This document shows positions 51,924-61,126 of a stretch of DNA of 64,000 bases, in pieces. Location: positions 1,488,001 through 1,552,000 of the forward strand of contig NZ_CP110012.1 of assembly GCF_025947365.1 (NCBI RefSeq), given 5' to 3'. A model generated the notes under the pieces. It had not been told where the DNA came from, did no database searches, and saw only the letters and a list, made by a program, of their open reading frames with translations. Every line of letters begins with the position of its first letter. Position 1 is the stretch's first letter. Source of the DNA: Flavobacterium sp. N502540. GTDB lineage: Bacteria > Bacteroidota > Bacteroidia > Flavobacteriales > Flavobacteriaceae. The translations under genes were made by a program, and so were the position numbers.

Positions 51924-53241
51924 TTTTAGTAATAATTATAGGTTTTCTTGGCTCGGCTGGCTTTTTATCGTTCGAATTTTTGGGCTTGTTCGATTGATTT
52001 TGTTTGTTTTGTGGTTTATTCGATTTATTCGGATTGCCACCAGCCGGCTTGTTTGTATTATTATTGGCTTGCTGCGGTTTGTTCGGAGCAGCCACAACTG
52101 CATTCTCAGCATTTGGTTTGCGTTTACGACTTGGCTTTTTCTTTCTTTTTGGCTGATCGAAACGGGTTAAACTCTCCTGCCCCATTGCATTGTTAAAGTC
52201 TTTCTCTGGTTCAGAAGTTACTTCAATAGCGAAATCTTCCAGTGAAGAAACTTTGTTTTTTTGTTTGTTTTCGGCAATAATTTCTTTTACCTGATCGATT
52301 TTTAAAACATGCCAATTCGCAAAATTATTGGTATAGGCGAACCACATAAGGCCTTTAAAAATATCTTGTTTCTGGCAAATAGCATCTCCTTTTTCGGTTA
52401 CCAATTTGGTATCGTAATCCGGAAAGTCTTTTAGCGCGTCCATGTAAGTATCTAACTCATAGTTCAGGCAGCATTTTAGTTTTCCACATTGTCCTGCCAA
52501 CTTTTGAGGATTCAGTGAAAGCTGTTGGTAACGTGCTGCCGAAGTATTCACACTTCTAAAATCGGTTAACCAGGTTGAACAGCAGAGTTCACGTCCGCAA
52601 GAACCAATTCCTCCCAAACGGGCTGCCTCCTGACGGAAACCAACCTGCTTCATTTCGACTCTGGTACTGAATTCTTTGGCAAAATCTTTAATTAAAAGTC
52701 TGAAATCGACTCTGTCATTTGCGGTGTAATAAAACGTAGCTTTTGACCCGTCTCCCTGAAATTCAATATCAGAAATTTTCATTTCCAGTTTATGCTGGAT
52801 GGCCAATTCACGTGCACGAACTTTCATTGGTTCTTCACGATCACGTGCTACAGACCAGATATCAATATCTTTCTGAGAAGCTTTTCTGTAAATTTTAGGG
52901 ACCTCATTACTTTCAGGATTTACTCCTTTTTTCTTCATTTGAATTTTTACCAATTCGCCTGTCAAAGTTACAATTCCAATATCATGTCCCGGTGAAGCAA
53001 CAGTTGCTACAATATCACCAATACTTAACGTTAATTTTTCTAAATTTCTAAAGAATTCTTTACGTCCGTTTTTAAAACGAACCTCAACACAATCAAAAAT
53101 CGCCTCTCCATTGGACGGACTCATGTTTGCGAGCCAATCGAAAACCGTCAATTTATTGCAGCTATCGGTGCCGCAAGTCCCATTATTTTTACAACCCTTT
53201 GGTGCGCCACCATCGGAGGTTGAACAACTTGTACATGCCAT
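51907..53241 (-). CDS. ricT: PSP1-domain protein RicT (YaaT)
   Basis: A 444-residue protein. The N-terminus is Cys-rich (MACTSCSTSDGG...GTCGTDSCNK). A PSP1 domain occupies the middle, with CGRELCCSTWLTDF and CGKLKCCLNYE near residues 210-260, the Cys sets implicated in Fe-S binding in the Bacillus Ric complex. The last 100 residues are a disordered, basic, Asn/Lys/Pro-rich tail, possibly RNA-binding, which is extra to the core family. First gene of the ricT-gldH-pbp1A unit. Confidence 0.92.
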   Translation of the reverse strand: MACTSCSTSDGGAPKGCKNNGTCGTDSCNKLTVFDWLANMSPSNGEAIFDCVEVRFKNGRKEFFRNLEKLTLSIGDIVATVASPGHDIGIVTLTGELVKIQMKKKGVNPESNEVPKIYRKASQKDIDIWSVARDREEPMKVRARELAIQHKLEMKISDIEFQGDGSKATFYYTANDRVDFRLLIKDFAKEFSTRVEMKQVGFRQEAARLGGIGSCGRELCCSTWLTDFRSVNTSAARYQQLSLNPQKLAGQCGKLKCCLNYELDTYMDALKDFPDYDTKLVTEKGDAICQKQDIFKGLMWFAYTNNFANWHVLKIDQVKEIIAENKQKNKVSSLEDFAIEVTSEPEKDFNNAMGQESLTRFDQPKRKKKPSRKRKPNAENAVVAAPNKPQQANNNTNKPAGGNPNKSNKPQNKQNQSNKPKNSNDKKPAEPRKPIIITKNENKK

Positions 53242-53552
53242 AATTATATATGTAGTGTCGCAAAAACGCGACTTAAGTTCATAAACGTTTGATCGGTAAA
53301 GATAGTATTTTTTTTAGTTTGCTTTTTATCCATTAAAACTAAAGGGATGTTAAATGAAGAAATGTCTCATTTTTAGTCAAAAACGCATTTTTTGGTCTCT
53401 TAAATCCATCTTTTCTAACTCATTCTACATCATTTTTAGAGGCTTTTCCGTACAATTTTATTCTTTAAATATCAAATCATATATTTTTTCTTATAAAAAA
53501 TCTTCTGAATATTTTTGCTCTAAATTTATTCAGTTTTAATAAAAATAATCTC
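53242..53552. other. Divergent intergenic region
   Basis: No gene supported. It has a GTCGCAAAAACGCGAC hairpin about 17 bases upstream of ricT (53258-53273) and, for the plus-strand gene, TATTTTTG (53510-53517) as a possible -7 box with a TTTC-like element about 19 bases before. Confidence 0.4.
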
Positions 53553-54872
53553 ATGAAAAAACACCTTTACAATCTGTTAACGATTGTTCTATTATGCTTA
53601 CTAATCTTCAGCTGTTCTCCTGAAAATGATTACACCAGTATTGAAAAACAGGAATCAGCATTACTTATCCGTTCAAAAGAATGGTTAAGCTCAAAAAGTA
53701 CTATTAGCGAAAAGGATGTACTTTGGAACTCCGCAGCCCTTTATCAGCAAAGCACCGAAACTTCTTTTGTTGCTATAATTCCAGTAAAATCTTCCAACTC
53801 TTTTCTTTTGCAAAAAATTATTCTGGAAATCAACGATTATAATATCACGGGAAAATTATGGAGTTTTAATTTTAAAGATGCTCAGGAAATAGAGGATCTG
53901 CAAAAAATAGCCACACACAAAATACTGGAATCGTTTACCGGTGAAGTAAGAATTACTAACTTAGAGACCATGGAAACGAGAAAAGATAGTTATAAACAAG
54001 GGATAGCCAATGGTAATAATCTTTTTTCGAAATCAAGTGGAGCAGGTGTTTGTAATAACTGCCACGGCGACGAAGGTGCTATTAAACTAAACGAAGTAGT
54101 CGTAACAGGTCCTGGAGGCAGTCCTTGGCCCAACCCTATTACAAATCCTGTAAATCCTCCAATAGTACCAATTGGTGGTGGTATTTTTGGCAGCGGTGGC
54201 GGTTCATCATCAAATCCTTTGAACATTACAAACCAACTTACCGGAAAAGAAAAGTGTTTGAATGATTTACTGGATCAAAAAGGAGATTCGTTTGTACAGG
54301 ACTTATTATCTAATTTTAAGGGGAAATCTGAATTTGACATAAAAATCGGATCTAAAGATCGGGTATTTGTTACCAAAGACGGAGTTACCAGTGAAGTCAA
54401 TGGAGCGACTCATCCGCCCAAAAATAATGTAATCGAAATAGAAATAAATACTTCCCGAATAAATGCTCATTCTGCTCTGGACGCTGCCAGAACCATTTTG
54501 CACGAATACATACATGCCGACATTTTTAGAAAATTAAACACCACAAATACAGCTACGGGAATCCTTGATTTTAAAAATACTTATGACGCTTACGGTAATC
54601 AACATGGCGCAATGGCTGCTTTATATCTTGAAAGCATGAAGAATGCACTAAAAGATTTTCATAAAAACATGCTCGGAAGTGATTACAATAAATATACGGA
54701 TTATTATGGAGAACAACCAAGCGATGCCTTTTATGAAGCTATGGCCTGGGGAGGTTTAAAAGACAGTAACGTTAAAGCCTGGAATGATCTTCCTGCTGCT
54801 AAAAAGGCTGAAATAGAAAATCTGGCAAGAAGAGCCAACATGTTAACCAAACCGGCACCTTGTCCAAACTAA
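53553..54872 (+). CDS. Putative metallopeptidase-like lipoprotein with HExxH and CxxCH motifs
   Basis: A 439-residue lipoprotein (LLIFSCSPEND; lipobox Cys at residue 21). Near residue 167 there is CNNCH followed by GDEGAIKLNEVVV, a haem c-like motif or a zinc knuckle. A Gly/Pro/Ser-rich linker follows. Near residue 316 TILHEYIHADIF gives an HExxH zinc-binding motif, with GEQPSDAFYEAMAW later as a possible third-ligand region. The unit may be an exported protease; the peptidase family is not known to me. It is 21 bases upstream of an internally duplicated secreted protein. Confidence 0.7.
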   Translation: MKKHLYNLLTIVLLCLLIFSCSPENDYTSIEKQESALLIRSKEWLSSKSTISEKDVLWNSAALYQQSTETSFVAIIPVKSSNSFLLQKIILEINDYNITGKLWSFNFKDAQEIEDLQKIATHKILESFTGEVRITNLETMETRKDSYKQGIANGNNLFSKSSGAGVCNNCHGDEGAIKLNEVVVTGPGGSPWPNPITNPVNPPIVPIGGGIFGSGGGSSSNPLNITNQLTGKEKCLNDLLDQKGDSFVQDLLSNFKGKSEFDIKIGSKDRVFVTKDGVTSEVNGATHPPKNNVIEIEINTSRINAHSALDAARTILHEYIHADIFRKLNTTNTATGILDFKNTYDAYGNQHGAMAALYLESMKNALKDFHKNMLGSDYNKYTDYYGEQPSDAFYEAMAWGGLKDSNVKAWNDLPAAKKAEIENLARRANMLTKPAPCPN

Positions 54873-54893
54873 CCATACAAAACTCTGCTAAAT

Positions 54894-55694
54894 ATGAAAA
54901 AACATATTGTATTTATCCTGATAGTATTCTTTATCGCTGGCAATATCAAAGCTCAGATAAGAACAAAGGATACCTTATTCTTCAATATTGATCCTTATTA
55001 CAGCATATCCCCCACAATTACTCCTAATCTTTCGAACAGAACTTACTCTGAAATGGAAGGGGCACACAAGGAGCAAATGAAACATACCCAAACAAATGGG
55101 TACATCTACTTTGTTGGAAATGGTTATTTGACGAAAAATCTAAAACCGAAAAAAGTGCTGTCCATAAAAGATTATATTGAAAACAGAACGTTTTATCTTG
55201 ACGGGAAATACAACAAAATAGTAGACAAATGGAAACTGAAAGATTCATTAACAAACAAATACAAAATTTACTTTGTTCACGGTGATGAATTTATAGAACC
55301 AAGGTTTTTGGAATACAACTCTTATTATCCAATTGGAAAAGGAGAGGATGCTATCGTAAATAAAGTAAAGGACACTCTCTGTTTTAAACTGGATACAAAA
55401 TACGTAAAGACGTACGCTCAAATTCCAGATCATTTTTATCTTAGCGACAGTGGTAATGCCGCTACTTCCGGTGCCTTTTTTTTACGAAAAGTCCAGTCAT
55501 CAAATCATATAAAGTTTAAAAATCTCCTTTCCATTGAAGAATTCGTCCACTCCTCCCGATTTTACAATAAAGACAAAACTCAAAAGCTAAATGATTATGA
55601 ATTAGCAGAATACCTCAGTAATTATGTCCTTTTTTTAGTTCGGGATCAGAAAACACAATATGTTCAGGTAGAACCAGGTTTTGTAATTGAGTAA
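54894..55694 (+). CDS. Secreted protein made of two related halves
   Basis: A 266-residue protein with a signal peptide (MKKHIVFILIVFFIAGNIKAQ). Residues about 25-140 and 157-262 look like duplicates: KDTLFFNID matches KDTLCFKLD, and KVLSIKDYIENRTFY matches NLLSIEEFVHSSRFY, each followed by a hydrophobic strand (KIYFVHGDEF / VLFLVRDQKT). No known domain recognised. The partner gene upstream and the terminator downstream make a two-gene operon. Confidence 0.75.
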   Translation: MKKHIVFILIVFFIAGNIKAQIRTKDTLFFNIDPYYSISPTITPNLSNRTYSEMEGAHKEQMKHTQTNGYIYFVGNGYLTKNLKPKKVLSIKDYIENRTFYLDGKYNKIVDKWKLKDSLTNKYKIYFVHGDEFIEPRFLEYNSYYPIGKGEDAIVNKVKDTLCFKLDTKYVKTYAQIPDHFYLSDSGNAATSGAFFLRKVQSSNHIKFKNLLSIEEFVHSSRFYNKDKTQKLNDYELAEYLSNYVLFLVRDQKTQYVQVEPGFVIE

Positions 55695-55753
55695 TGCTTA
55701 TTTACCAGCATACAAATAAGCATACATAAAAAACTTTTCTCCTCTTATAAACT

Positions 55754-55786
55754 AAGCCCGACAGGTTTTTGAAACCTGTCGGGTTT
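55754..55786 (+). terminator. CCGACAGG-stem terminator
   Basis: AAGCCCGACAGGTTT pairs with AAACCTGTCGGGTTT. Third copy of the family. Confidence 0.8.
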
Positions 55787-55802
55787 GTTGTTTTTGGGGT
55801 AT

Positions 55803-55840
55803 AAAAAAACTAACAGCATTTGAAATCTGTTAGGTTTTTT
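55803..55840 (+). terminator. Second tandem terminator
   Basis: AAAAACTAACAG pairs with CTGTTAGGTTTTTT around a 10-base loop, directly after the CCGACAGG terminator. Confidence 0.75.
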
Positions 55841-55861
55841 TATTTAATAACAATCCAGATC

Positions 55862-56110
55862 TTAATCCAGAATCTTATATAATTTATCAGAATAGGTTTC
55901 TTTTTTTTTTTATGATTCCAGAGCTAATCGTTGATTACAGGCAAACATTCTCTTAAAGTTTCAACATCTTGAGTATTTGCATTTTTAAAATATCCTACCT
56001 CACTCCCGTAGTCATTTCTAAAATTGACTACTATCATATTCGGATTGTCCAAAATGTCATTGAACTCTTCCAACTATTACTTCAAGTTTACCAAGTATTG
56101 ATTGTACACC
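55862..56110 (-). pseudogene. Decayed partial copy of trhO
   Basis: The minus strand holds two in-order pieces of the gene intact at 58276. The piece at 55862-55896 reads SDKLYKILD then stop, like the TrhO C-terminus (SDKLYKIIN). The piece from 55925 to about 56110 reads EEFNDILDNPNMIVVNFRN and on, with 33 of 48 residues identical to TrhO residues 137-184. In-frame stops interrupt it at the upstream end and at 55925. The rest, including the catalytic Cys region, is missing. It is on the same strand as intact trhO, about 2.4 kb away. Confidence 0.85.
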
Positions 56111-56233
56111 AAATCTACGATTGAATCTTAATAATTTTGAATAGATTTTCACTAGTTATTCAATCATAAAAATGCAAGGATAGTAAAACGTAACCGTTTG
56201 TATTCAGGAATCTGTAAATCTTTTTGCTTAATT

Positions 56234-58126
56234 ATGAAGCTTTTAGCAATAAGCAAAAAAAGAACATTTTACTCCCTTCTAATTCACTCTATGGTAAAAA
56301 TGTCTTTTTATACCTCTATCAACGGATTCCATTTACTAAAACAAAAAACGGATTCAACAAAGAAGGTTAATTTCGCAAAAACGATTGTAGTTTTTACTCT
56401 AATTATACTGTCTTCTTTAGTAAATGGTCAATGTACGGTTCAAACCATAAACGCAGATTTTGAATACCCTGCTTTCGCTCAAGGTCTTGAATTTATCAAC
56501 CAAAACAAACTTCCCGTTTCTTTGCTTGGCTGGAGAACGACGGCTACTGATGATATCATAGAGTTTTGGGCTAATGGCAATGAAGGGAAATACGCATACA
56601 GTGGAAGGCAATTTGTAGAACTTAATGCCTATCAGTTTTCAGGGCTGTATCAAGACTATGATACCTCAACCACAACTTATTTTAATTACTCGTTTGCTCA
56701 CATGGGTAGACGCGGTGTTGATAAAATGGCACTAAAAGCAGGCCCTCCCGGAGGTCCTTATACTACTATCATGACAGCCTCAACAGATACGGCATGGAAA
56801 TTATACACCGGCACTTATCAGATTCCAAAAGGTCTCACCAAAATCCGTTTTATTTTCGAAGCGATATCAACTTCAACCGGAGACCCAACAATTGGTAATT
56901 TTCTGGATGCTGTAAATTTTACCGCCTCCATTGCTCCTCCCTCAGCAACTGACAAAACAATATGCAACGGAACAACTACCACACTTACAGCAACTGGAAT
57001 TCCTAATGCAATTTTCTACTGGTATGATGCTACAGGAACAAATCTGCTTTATGAAGGACCCATCTTTACGACTCCTGTCCTGACAACTGATACAAGTTAT
57101 AAGCTGAAAGAAAAAGATACTATTTCTAATTGTGAAAGCAATTTTGTAAATGTTACTGTCAAAATAGACAATCTGGCAAACCCACTAACTTTAACGCTAA
57201 CAGGAAATAGCCAAAATGAGATCACAGCAAACGCAAGCGGAGGAAAACCAGCATATCAATATTCCATAAACGGAGGCTCTAGTGGCCCCTCCAACAAATT
57301 CACCATTGATAAATCCGGCACCTATGCGGTTACGGTTACAGATGCAAATGGATGTAGTACCACTGTTACAAAGTATTTTGAATACATTCCTAATATTGCT
57401 ATTCCCGTTGCACCTGGCACGACAATATGTTATGAAACAACCGCTACCCTTACCGCTACAGGGGTTCCTAATGCAACTTTTTACTGGTACGATGCTACCG
57501 GAACAAAGCTACTTTATGAAGGTTCTGTATTTACAACTTCAGTCCTGACCGCTGACACAACTTACAAGCTTAAGCAAAAGGATAGTGTTTCTAATACAGA
57601 AAGCGACTTTCTGAATGTTGAAGTAAAAATAAGTAACCTGGCAAATCCACTAACTTTAACCTTAACAGAGGGCGAACAAAATGAAATTGTAGCTATAGCA
57701 AGTGGAGGAACTTCAAAATATGAATATTCCCTAAATGGAAGCCCCAGTGGTCAATCCAACAGATTTGTCATTACCGAATCCGGCCTCTATACCGTTACCG
57801 TTACTGATGAAAATGGATGTACCGCCTCCACTTCGAAATACTTTGAATACACTATTAAAAACGATATTTGCATCCTTAATTATTTCACCCCAAACGGTGA
57901 TGGCATAAACGACGAATGGGCTCCGGGCTGCTTAGGCAACAACAAAAACCTAACCTATATTATTTTTGACCGATACGGACGCACCATTACAACCAATAAT
58001 TACGATCAAAAATGGAACGGAAAATACAATGGTGCTGAACTGCCTTCCGGTGATTACTGGTATGAAATAACTTTAAACGACCGAGACAATAGAAAAATTA
58101 TTGGTCATTTTACTCTTTACAGATAA
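56234..58126 (+). CDS. Secreted modular protein with CHU_C (T9SS type B) C-terminus
   Basis: A 630-residue protein if started at MKLLAISKKRTFYS (an ATG 36 bases earlier is open but weaker; a later MVKMSFY is also possible). A hydrophobic segment ends at VNGQ. The first domain to about residue 245 is beta-rich and binding-like. Two near-identical Ig-like modules follow (ATGIPNAIFYWYDATGTNLL versus ATGVPNATFYWYDATGTKLL), each with a SprB-type repeat (SGGKPAYQYSINGG, SGGTSKYEYSLNG). The end is a gliding-motility CHU_C domain (NYFTPNGDGINDEW). Probably a surface adhesin. Confidence 0.85.
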   Translation: MKLLAISKKRTFYSLLIHSMVKMSFYTSINGFHLLKQKTDSTKKVNFAKTIVVFTLIILSSLVNGQCTVQTINADFEYPAFAQGLEFINQNKLPVSLLGWRTTATDDIIEFWANGNEGKYAYSGRQFVELNAYQFSGLYQDYDTSTTTYFNYSFAHMGRRGVDKMALKAGPPGGPYTTIMTASTDTAWKLYTGTYQIPKGLTKIRFIFEAISTSTGDPTIGNFLDAVNFTASIAPPSATDKTICNGTTTTLTATGIPNAIFYWYDATGTNLLYEGPIFTTPVLTTDTSYKLKEKDTISNCESNFVNVTVKIDNLANPLTLTLTGNSQNEITANASGGKPAYQYSINGGSSGPSNKFTIDKSGTYAVTVTDANGCSTTVTKYFEYIPNIAIPVAPGTTICYETTATLTATGVPNATFYWYDATGTKLLYEGSVFTTSVLTADTTYKLKQKDSVSNTESDFLNVEVKISNLANPLTLTLTEGEQNEIVAIASGGTSKYEYSLNGSPSGQSNRFVITESGLYTVTVTDENGCTASTSKYFEYTIKNDICILNYFTPNGDGINDEWAPGCLGNNKNLTYIIFDRYGRTITTNNYDQKWNGKYNGAELPSGDYWYEITLNDRDNRKIIGHFTLYR

Positions 58127-58180
58127 ATACTAAGGAGAAGAAAACGATGTTTACTGGTAAACACCTACTAATTATAATTT

Positions 58181-58217
58181 AAAACCCTATTTTGTTTATT
58201 ACACAAAATAGGGTTTT
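58181..58217. terminator. 15-bp bidirectional terminator
   Basis: AAAACCCTATTTTGT, loop TTATTAC, and its exact complement. Between the CHU_C gene and the convergent trhO. Confidence 0.85.
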
Positions 58218-58275
58218 GCTATTCTAAAAAACGATAATTTAAATCTGCTTTAATTTTACAGATATTTATTTACTG

Positions 58276-59634
58276 TTAGTTTATAATTTTATATAATTTA
58301 TCAGACAATCTGATTCTGAAAGGAACTTCAAAAGTAACTTTATCACCAATTTTAGCGGTTGAAGTTTCGGCTCCGTTCACAATCAGTCTTTCTAAAACCA
58401 ATTCCTGATTACCGGTTGTTGGTCCTGAGATTAAGATTTTGTCACCACTGTTTAACTCTTGGTTTTCAATCGTAAACTGTGCCACCTGTGCTTTTACATA
58501 ATAATGTTCTGCTTTTCCAAGAAGTGCTTTTTTTACTTTTACTTTCTGACGAATATCAACAGGTTTTTCTGCTGCGGCCAAAGCTGTATTGGGTAAATCG
58601 CCTGAATGTTTGAATTTCAAATTTTCCGATTTTCCTTTTCTGAAAACTTTGTTTCCAACTTGTTTTCCGGTTCTCAATCGAACCTGATCTACTAAAGGCA
58701 TGTGGATAATTTCCAGACATTCTGTTGAACAACAGTTTTCCATTGCCGATTTACATTCATCGCACTGAATAAACAATAAATGGCAGCCATCGTTTTCACA
58801 ATTGGTATGATTGTCACAAGGTTTTCCGCATTGGTGACATTGCGAAATAATATCTTCTGTAATTCTTTCCCCTAAACGATTATCAAACACAAAGTTTTTT
58901 CCGATGAATTTGCTTTCCAGACCTTCTTCCTCAATTTGTTTGGCGTAATTGATGATACCTCCTTCTAATTGATAGACATTTTTAAAACCCTGGTGCTTAA
59001 AATAGGCACTTGCTTTTTCGCAACGAATTCCTCCGGTGCAATACATCACAAGGTTTTTATCTTCTTTATGATTTTGAAGCTGTTCGTTGATGATTGGTAA
59101 ACTTTCTCTAAAAGTTTCAACATCAGGAGTAATTGCATTTTTAAAGTGCCCTACTTCACTCTCGTAGTGATTTCTAAAATCAACCACAATTGTATCAGGA
59201 TCGTCAAGAATGGCATTAAATTCTTTGGCTTTCAGGTGAATGCCAATATTGGTTACATCAAAAGTTTCGTCATTCAAACCGTCGGCAACAATTTTGTGAC
59301 GAACTTTGATCGTTAGTTTTAAAAAGGAATGATCATCATGTTCTACGGCTTCATTCAAACGAATGCCTTTCATGAAATCGTACACTTCCAGAGTTGTTCT
59401 AAAAGCTTCCAAATTTTCGGCAGGAATACTCATCTGAGCATTAATACCTTCGTTAGCCACATAAATTCGGCCTAAAGCATCAAGCTTGTTCCAGGCAATA
59501 AATAAATCGTCGCGAAATTTTTTGGGATCTTCAATTTTGGCATACGCATAGAAAGACAACGTTAGTCGTTGTTTACCGGCATCATCGATCATGATGGCTC
59601 TTTCTTCTGCGCTCAAAGTGTTATACAGTTGCAT
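58276..59634 (-). CDS. trhO: tRNA uridine(34) hydroxylase (rhodanese domain)
   Basis: A 452-residue enzyme that makes 5-hydroxyuridine at tRNA position 34. The N-terminal UPF0176 domain precedes a rhodanese domain with active-site CTGGIRCEKA (Cys 199 to 205). A Cys-rich zinc-binding region follows (CHQCGKPCDNHTNCENDGCH). The tail of about 100 residues (KVKKALLGKAEHYYVKAQ, DKLYKIIN) is longer than the E. coli form, as in other Bacteroidota. A broken copy of parts of it lies at 55862-56110. Confidence 0.95.
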   Translation of the reverse strand: MQLYNTLSAEERAIMIDDAGKQRLTLSFYAYAKIEDPKKFRDDLFIAWNKLDALGRIYVANEGINAQMSIPAENLEAFRTTLEVYDFMKGIRLNEAVEHDDHSFLKLTIKVRHKIVADGLNDETFDVTNIGIHLKAKEFNAILDDPDTIVVDFRNHYESEVGHFKNAITPDVETFRESLPIINEQLQNHKEDKNLVMYCTGGIRCEKASAYFKHQGFKNVYQLEGGIINYAKQIEEEGLESKFIGKNFVFDNRLGERITEDIISQCHQCGKPCDNHTNCENDGCHLLFIQCDECKSAMENCCSTECLEIIHMPLVDQVRLRTGKQVGNKVFRKGKSENLKFKHSGDLPNTALAAAEKPVDIRQKVKVKKALLGKAEHYYVKAQVAQFTIENQELNSGDKILISGPTTGNQELVLERLIVNGAETSTAKIGDKVTFEVPFRIRLSDKLYKIIN

Positions 59635-59787
59635 GCTATAAACAGTTTTAAGTTAAGAATAAGTTTGATTTTTTTTAAATCTGGTGCAAAAGTACCATTT
59701 ATTTTCAGATTAAAAATGCTATTAACATTTCATCTCATTTTTTCATCTCAGAAAAAAGCCCCAATTTTATAGATGCTTGTTATTTTA

Positions 59788-59890
59788 TCATTCAAAAGCC
59801 CATCCTGTTTCTGTAAAAGGGTTAATCCAAATACCGTCGTAAGTAAACAGAACAGCTGCAGAAATTCTTTTTTTTACTTTTTGCTAAAAA
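59788..59890 (-). pseudogene. Possible C-terminal remnant of an unidentified protein
   Basis: The minus-strand frame ending at 59788-59790 reads KRISAAVLFTYDGIWINPFT, then ETGWAFE and stop. The aromatic, strand-like composition looks protein-coding, but no start codon is available before an upstream stop. It may be the tail of a deleted gene, or chance. The rest of the 59635-59963 gap shows nothing. Confidence 0.35.
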
Positions 59891-59963
59891 AATGTTAACT
59901 TAGCTATGCACATATTTGGTTTCTAGTTAGTTGAATATTAATACATCTTAATATAAATTAAAA

Positions 59964-61109
59964 ATGAACAAATTTTATCCTTCTGCAATTCTCCTCCTTT
60001 TCTTTCTTTCAGCCTGTAAAAAAGAAACTCCGCCACCACCCAAACCTCTTGAAATTTCAGTTCTTACTGTTTTAAATCAGGATGTAAATGTAGAATCCGA
60101 ATACACCGGACAGACTTATGGTCAGTCAGACATTCAGATAAATCCTCGTGTTGATGGTATTATTTTGAGTCAGAATTTTAAAGAAGGTGGTTTTGTTACC
60201 AAAGGGCAGGTGTTGTACACTATTGACCCTCTTCCTTATAAAACCAAAATGGACGAAGCCGCAGGGACACTGGCAGAATCGCAAGCCGGTTTGGCAAAAA
60301 CCAAAGCCGATTTAGACATGATAGCGCCATTAGCGAAGATAAATGCGGTTAGTCAAAGAGAATTAATTTCGGCTAAATCAGCCTACAGTGCGTCTCAGGC
60401 TAAAATTAAAGCGTCTCAGGCTTCTCTGGAAAATTCAAAAATCGAACTGGGCTATTGCCGTATTATCGCACCAATTTCAGGTTTAATCGGAATATCAAAA
60501 GTAAGAGTAGGCGATTATGTGAGACCTGGTGCGGCATCAGTTCTAAATACAATCTCTGATCTAGGTGATGTCAGGGTTCGATTTACCATGAGCGAACAGG
60601 AATTTCTTCGTTTGTTTAGAGAATTCAACAAACCTAATTCTTCTTTAAAAGGTTCCGGTGCTACAGTTTCTCTGAAATTATCCGACGGTTCGACTTATCC
60701 TGAAACGGGTAAAGTCAGTTTCGCCGACAGACAGATTGATCCTTCTACAGGCGCGATAACATTTGAAGCGGCATTTTCAAATCCTGACAAATTATTACGT
60801 CCGGGACAATATGTAAAAATCGGATTGCTTACAGACGTTCGTAAAGATGCGATCGTGATTCCACAACGTGCTGTTATTGAAGTACAGGGTATTTATCAGG
60901 TTTACGTATTGGGCAAAGACAATAAAGTCAACATGCAAATCGTAAAACCCGGGCCGGCTGTAAAAGATGGTTACGTAATAGAAGATGGCTTAAAACCCGG
61001 AGACAAAATAGCTATGGGAGGTACTTCATTATTAAAAAATGGAAGTCCTATTACACCAAAAGTAATTCAATGGCAATTAGGTCAGACACAAGCTGCGGCA
61101 ACTAAATAA
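59964..61109 (+). CDS. RND efflux periplasmic adaptor (MFP), lipoprotein
   Basis: A 381-residue lipoprotein (FFLSACKKETPPPPKP; Cys at residue 18). Domains in order: beta-barrel/lipoyl start (VNVESEYTGQTYGQSDI), alpha hairpin (about residues 95-150, AGTLAESQAGLAKTKADLD), lipoyl return (APISGLIGISKVRVGDYV) and the membrane-proximal domain. It links an inner-membrane RND pump to an outer-membrane channel. The pump gene starts 17 bases later; no TolC-like gene is visible in the window. Confidence 0.94.
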   Translation: MNKFYPSAILLLFFLSACKKETPPPPKPLEISVLTVLNQDVNVESEYTGQTYGQSDIQINPRVDGIILSQNFKEGGFVTKGQVLYTIDPLPYKTKMDEAAGTLAESQAGLAKTKADLDMIAPLAKINAVSQRELISAKSAYSASQAKIKASQASLENSKIELGYCRIIAPISGLIGISKVRVGDYVRPGAASVLNTISDLGDVRVRFTMSEQEFLRLFREFNKPNSSLKGSGATVSLKLSDGSTYPETGKVSFADRQIDPSTGAITFEAAFSNPDKLLRPGQYVKIGLLTDVRKDAIVIPQRAVIEVQGIYQVYVLGKDNKVNMQIVKPGPAVKDGYVIEDGLKPGDKIAMGGTSLLKNGSPITPKVIQWQLGQTQAAATK

Positions 61110-61126
61110 CTTATACACCACGTATC

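Noticed and set aside
53354..53539. A 61-codon plus-strand frame before the lipoprotein gene
   Set aside because: It is Phe/Ile/Ser-rich low-complexity translation of AT-rich DNA in a promoter region.
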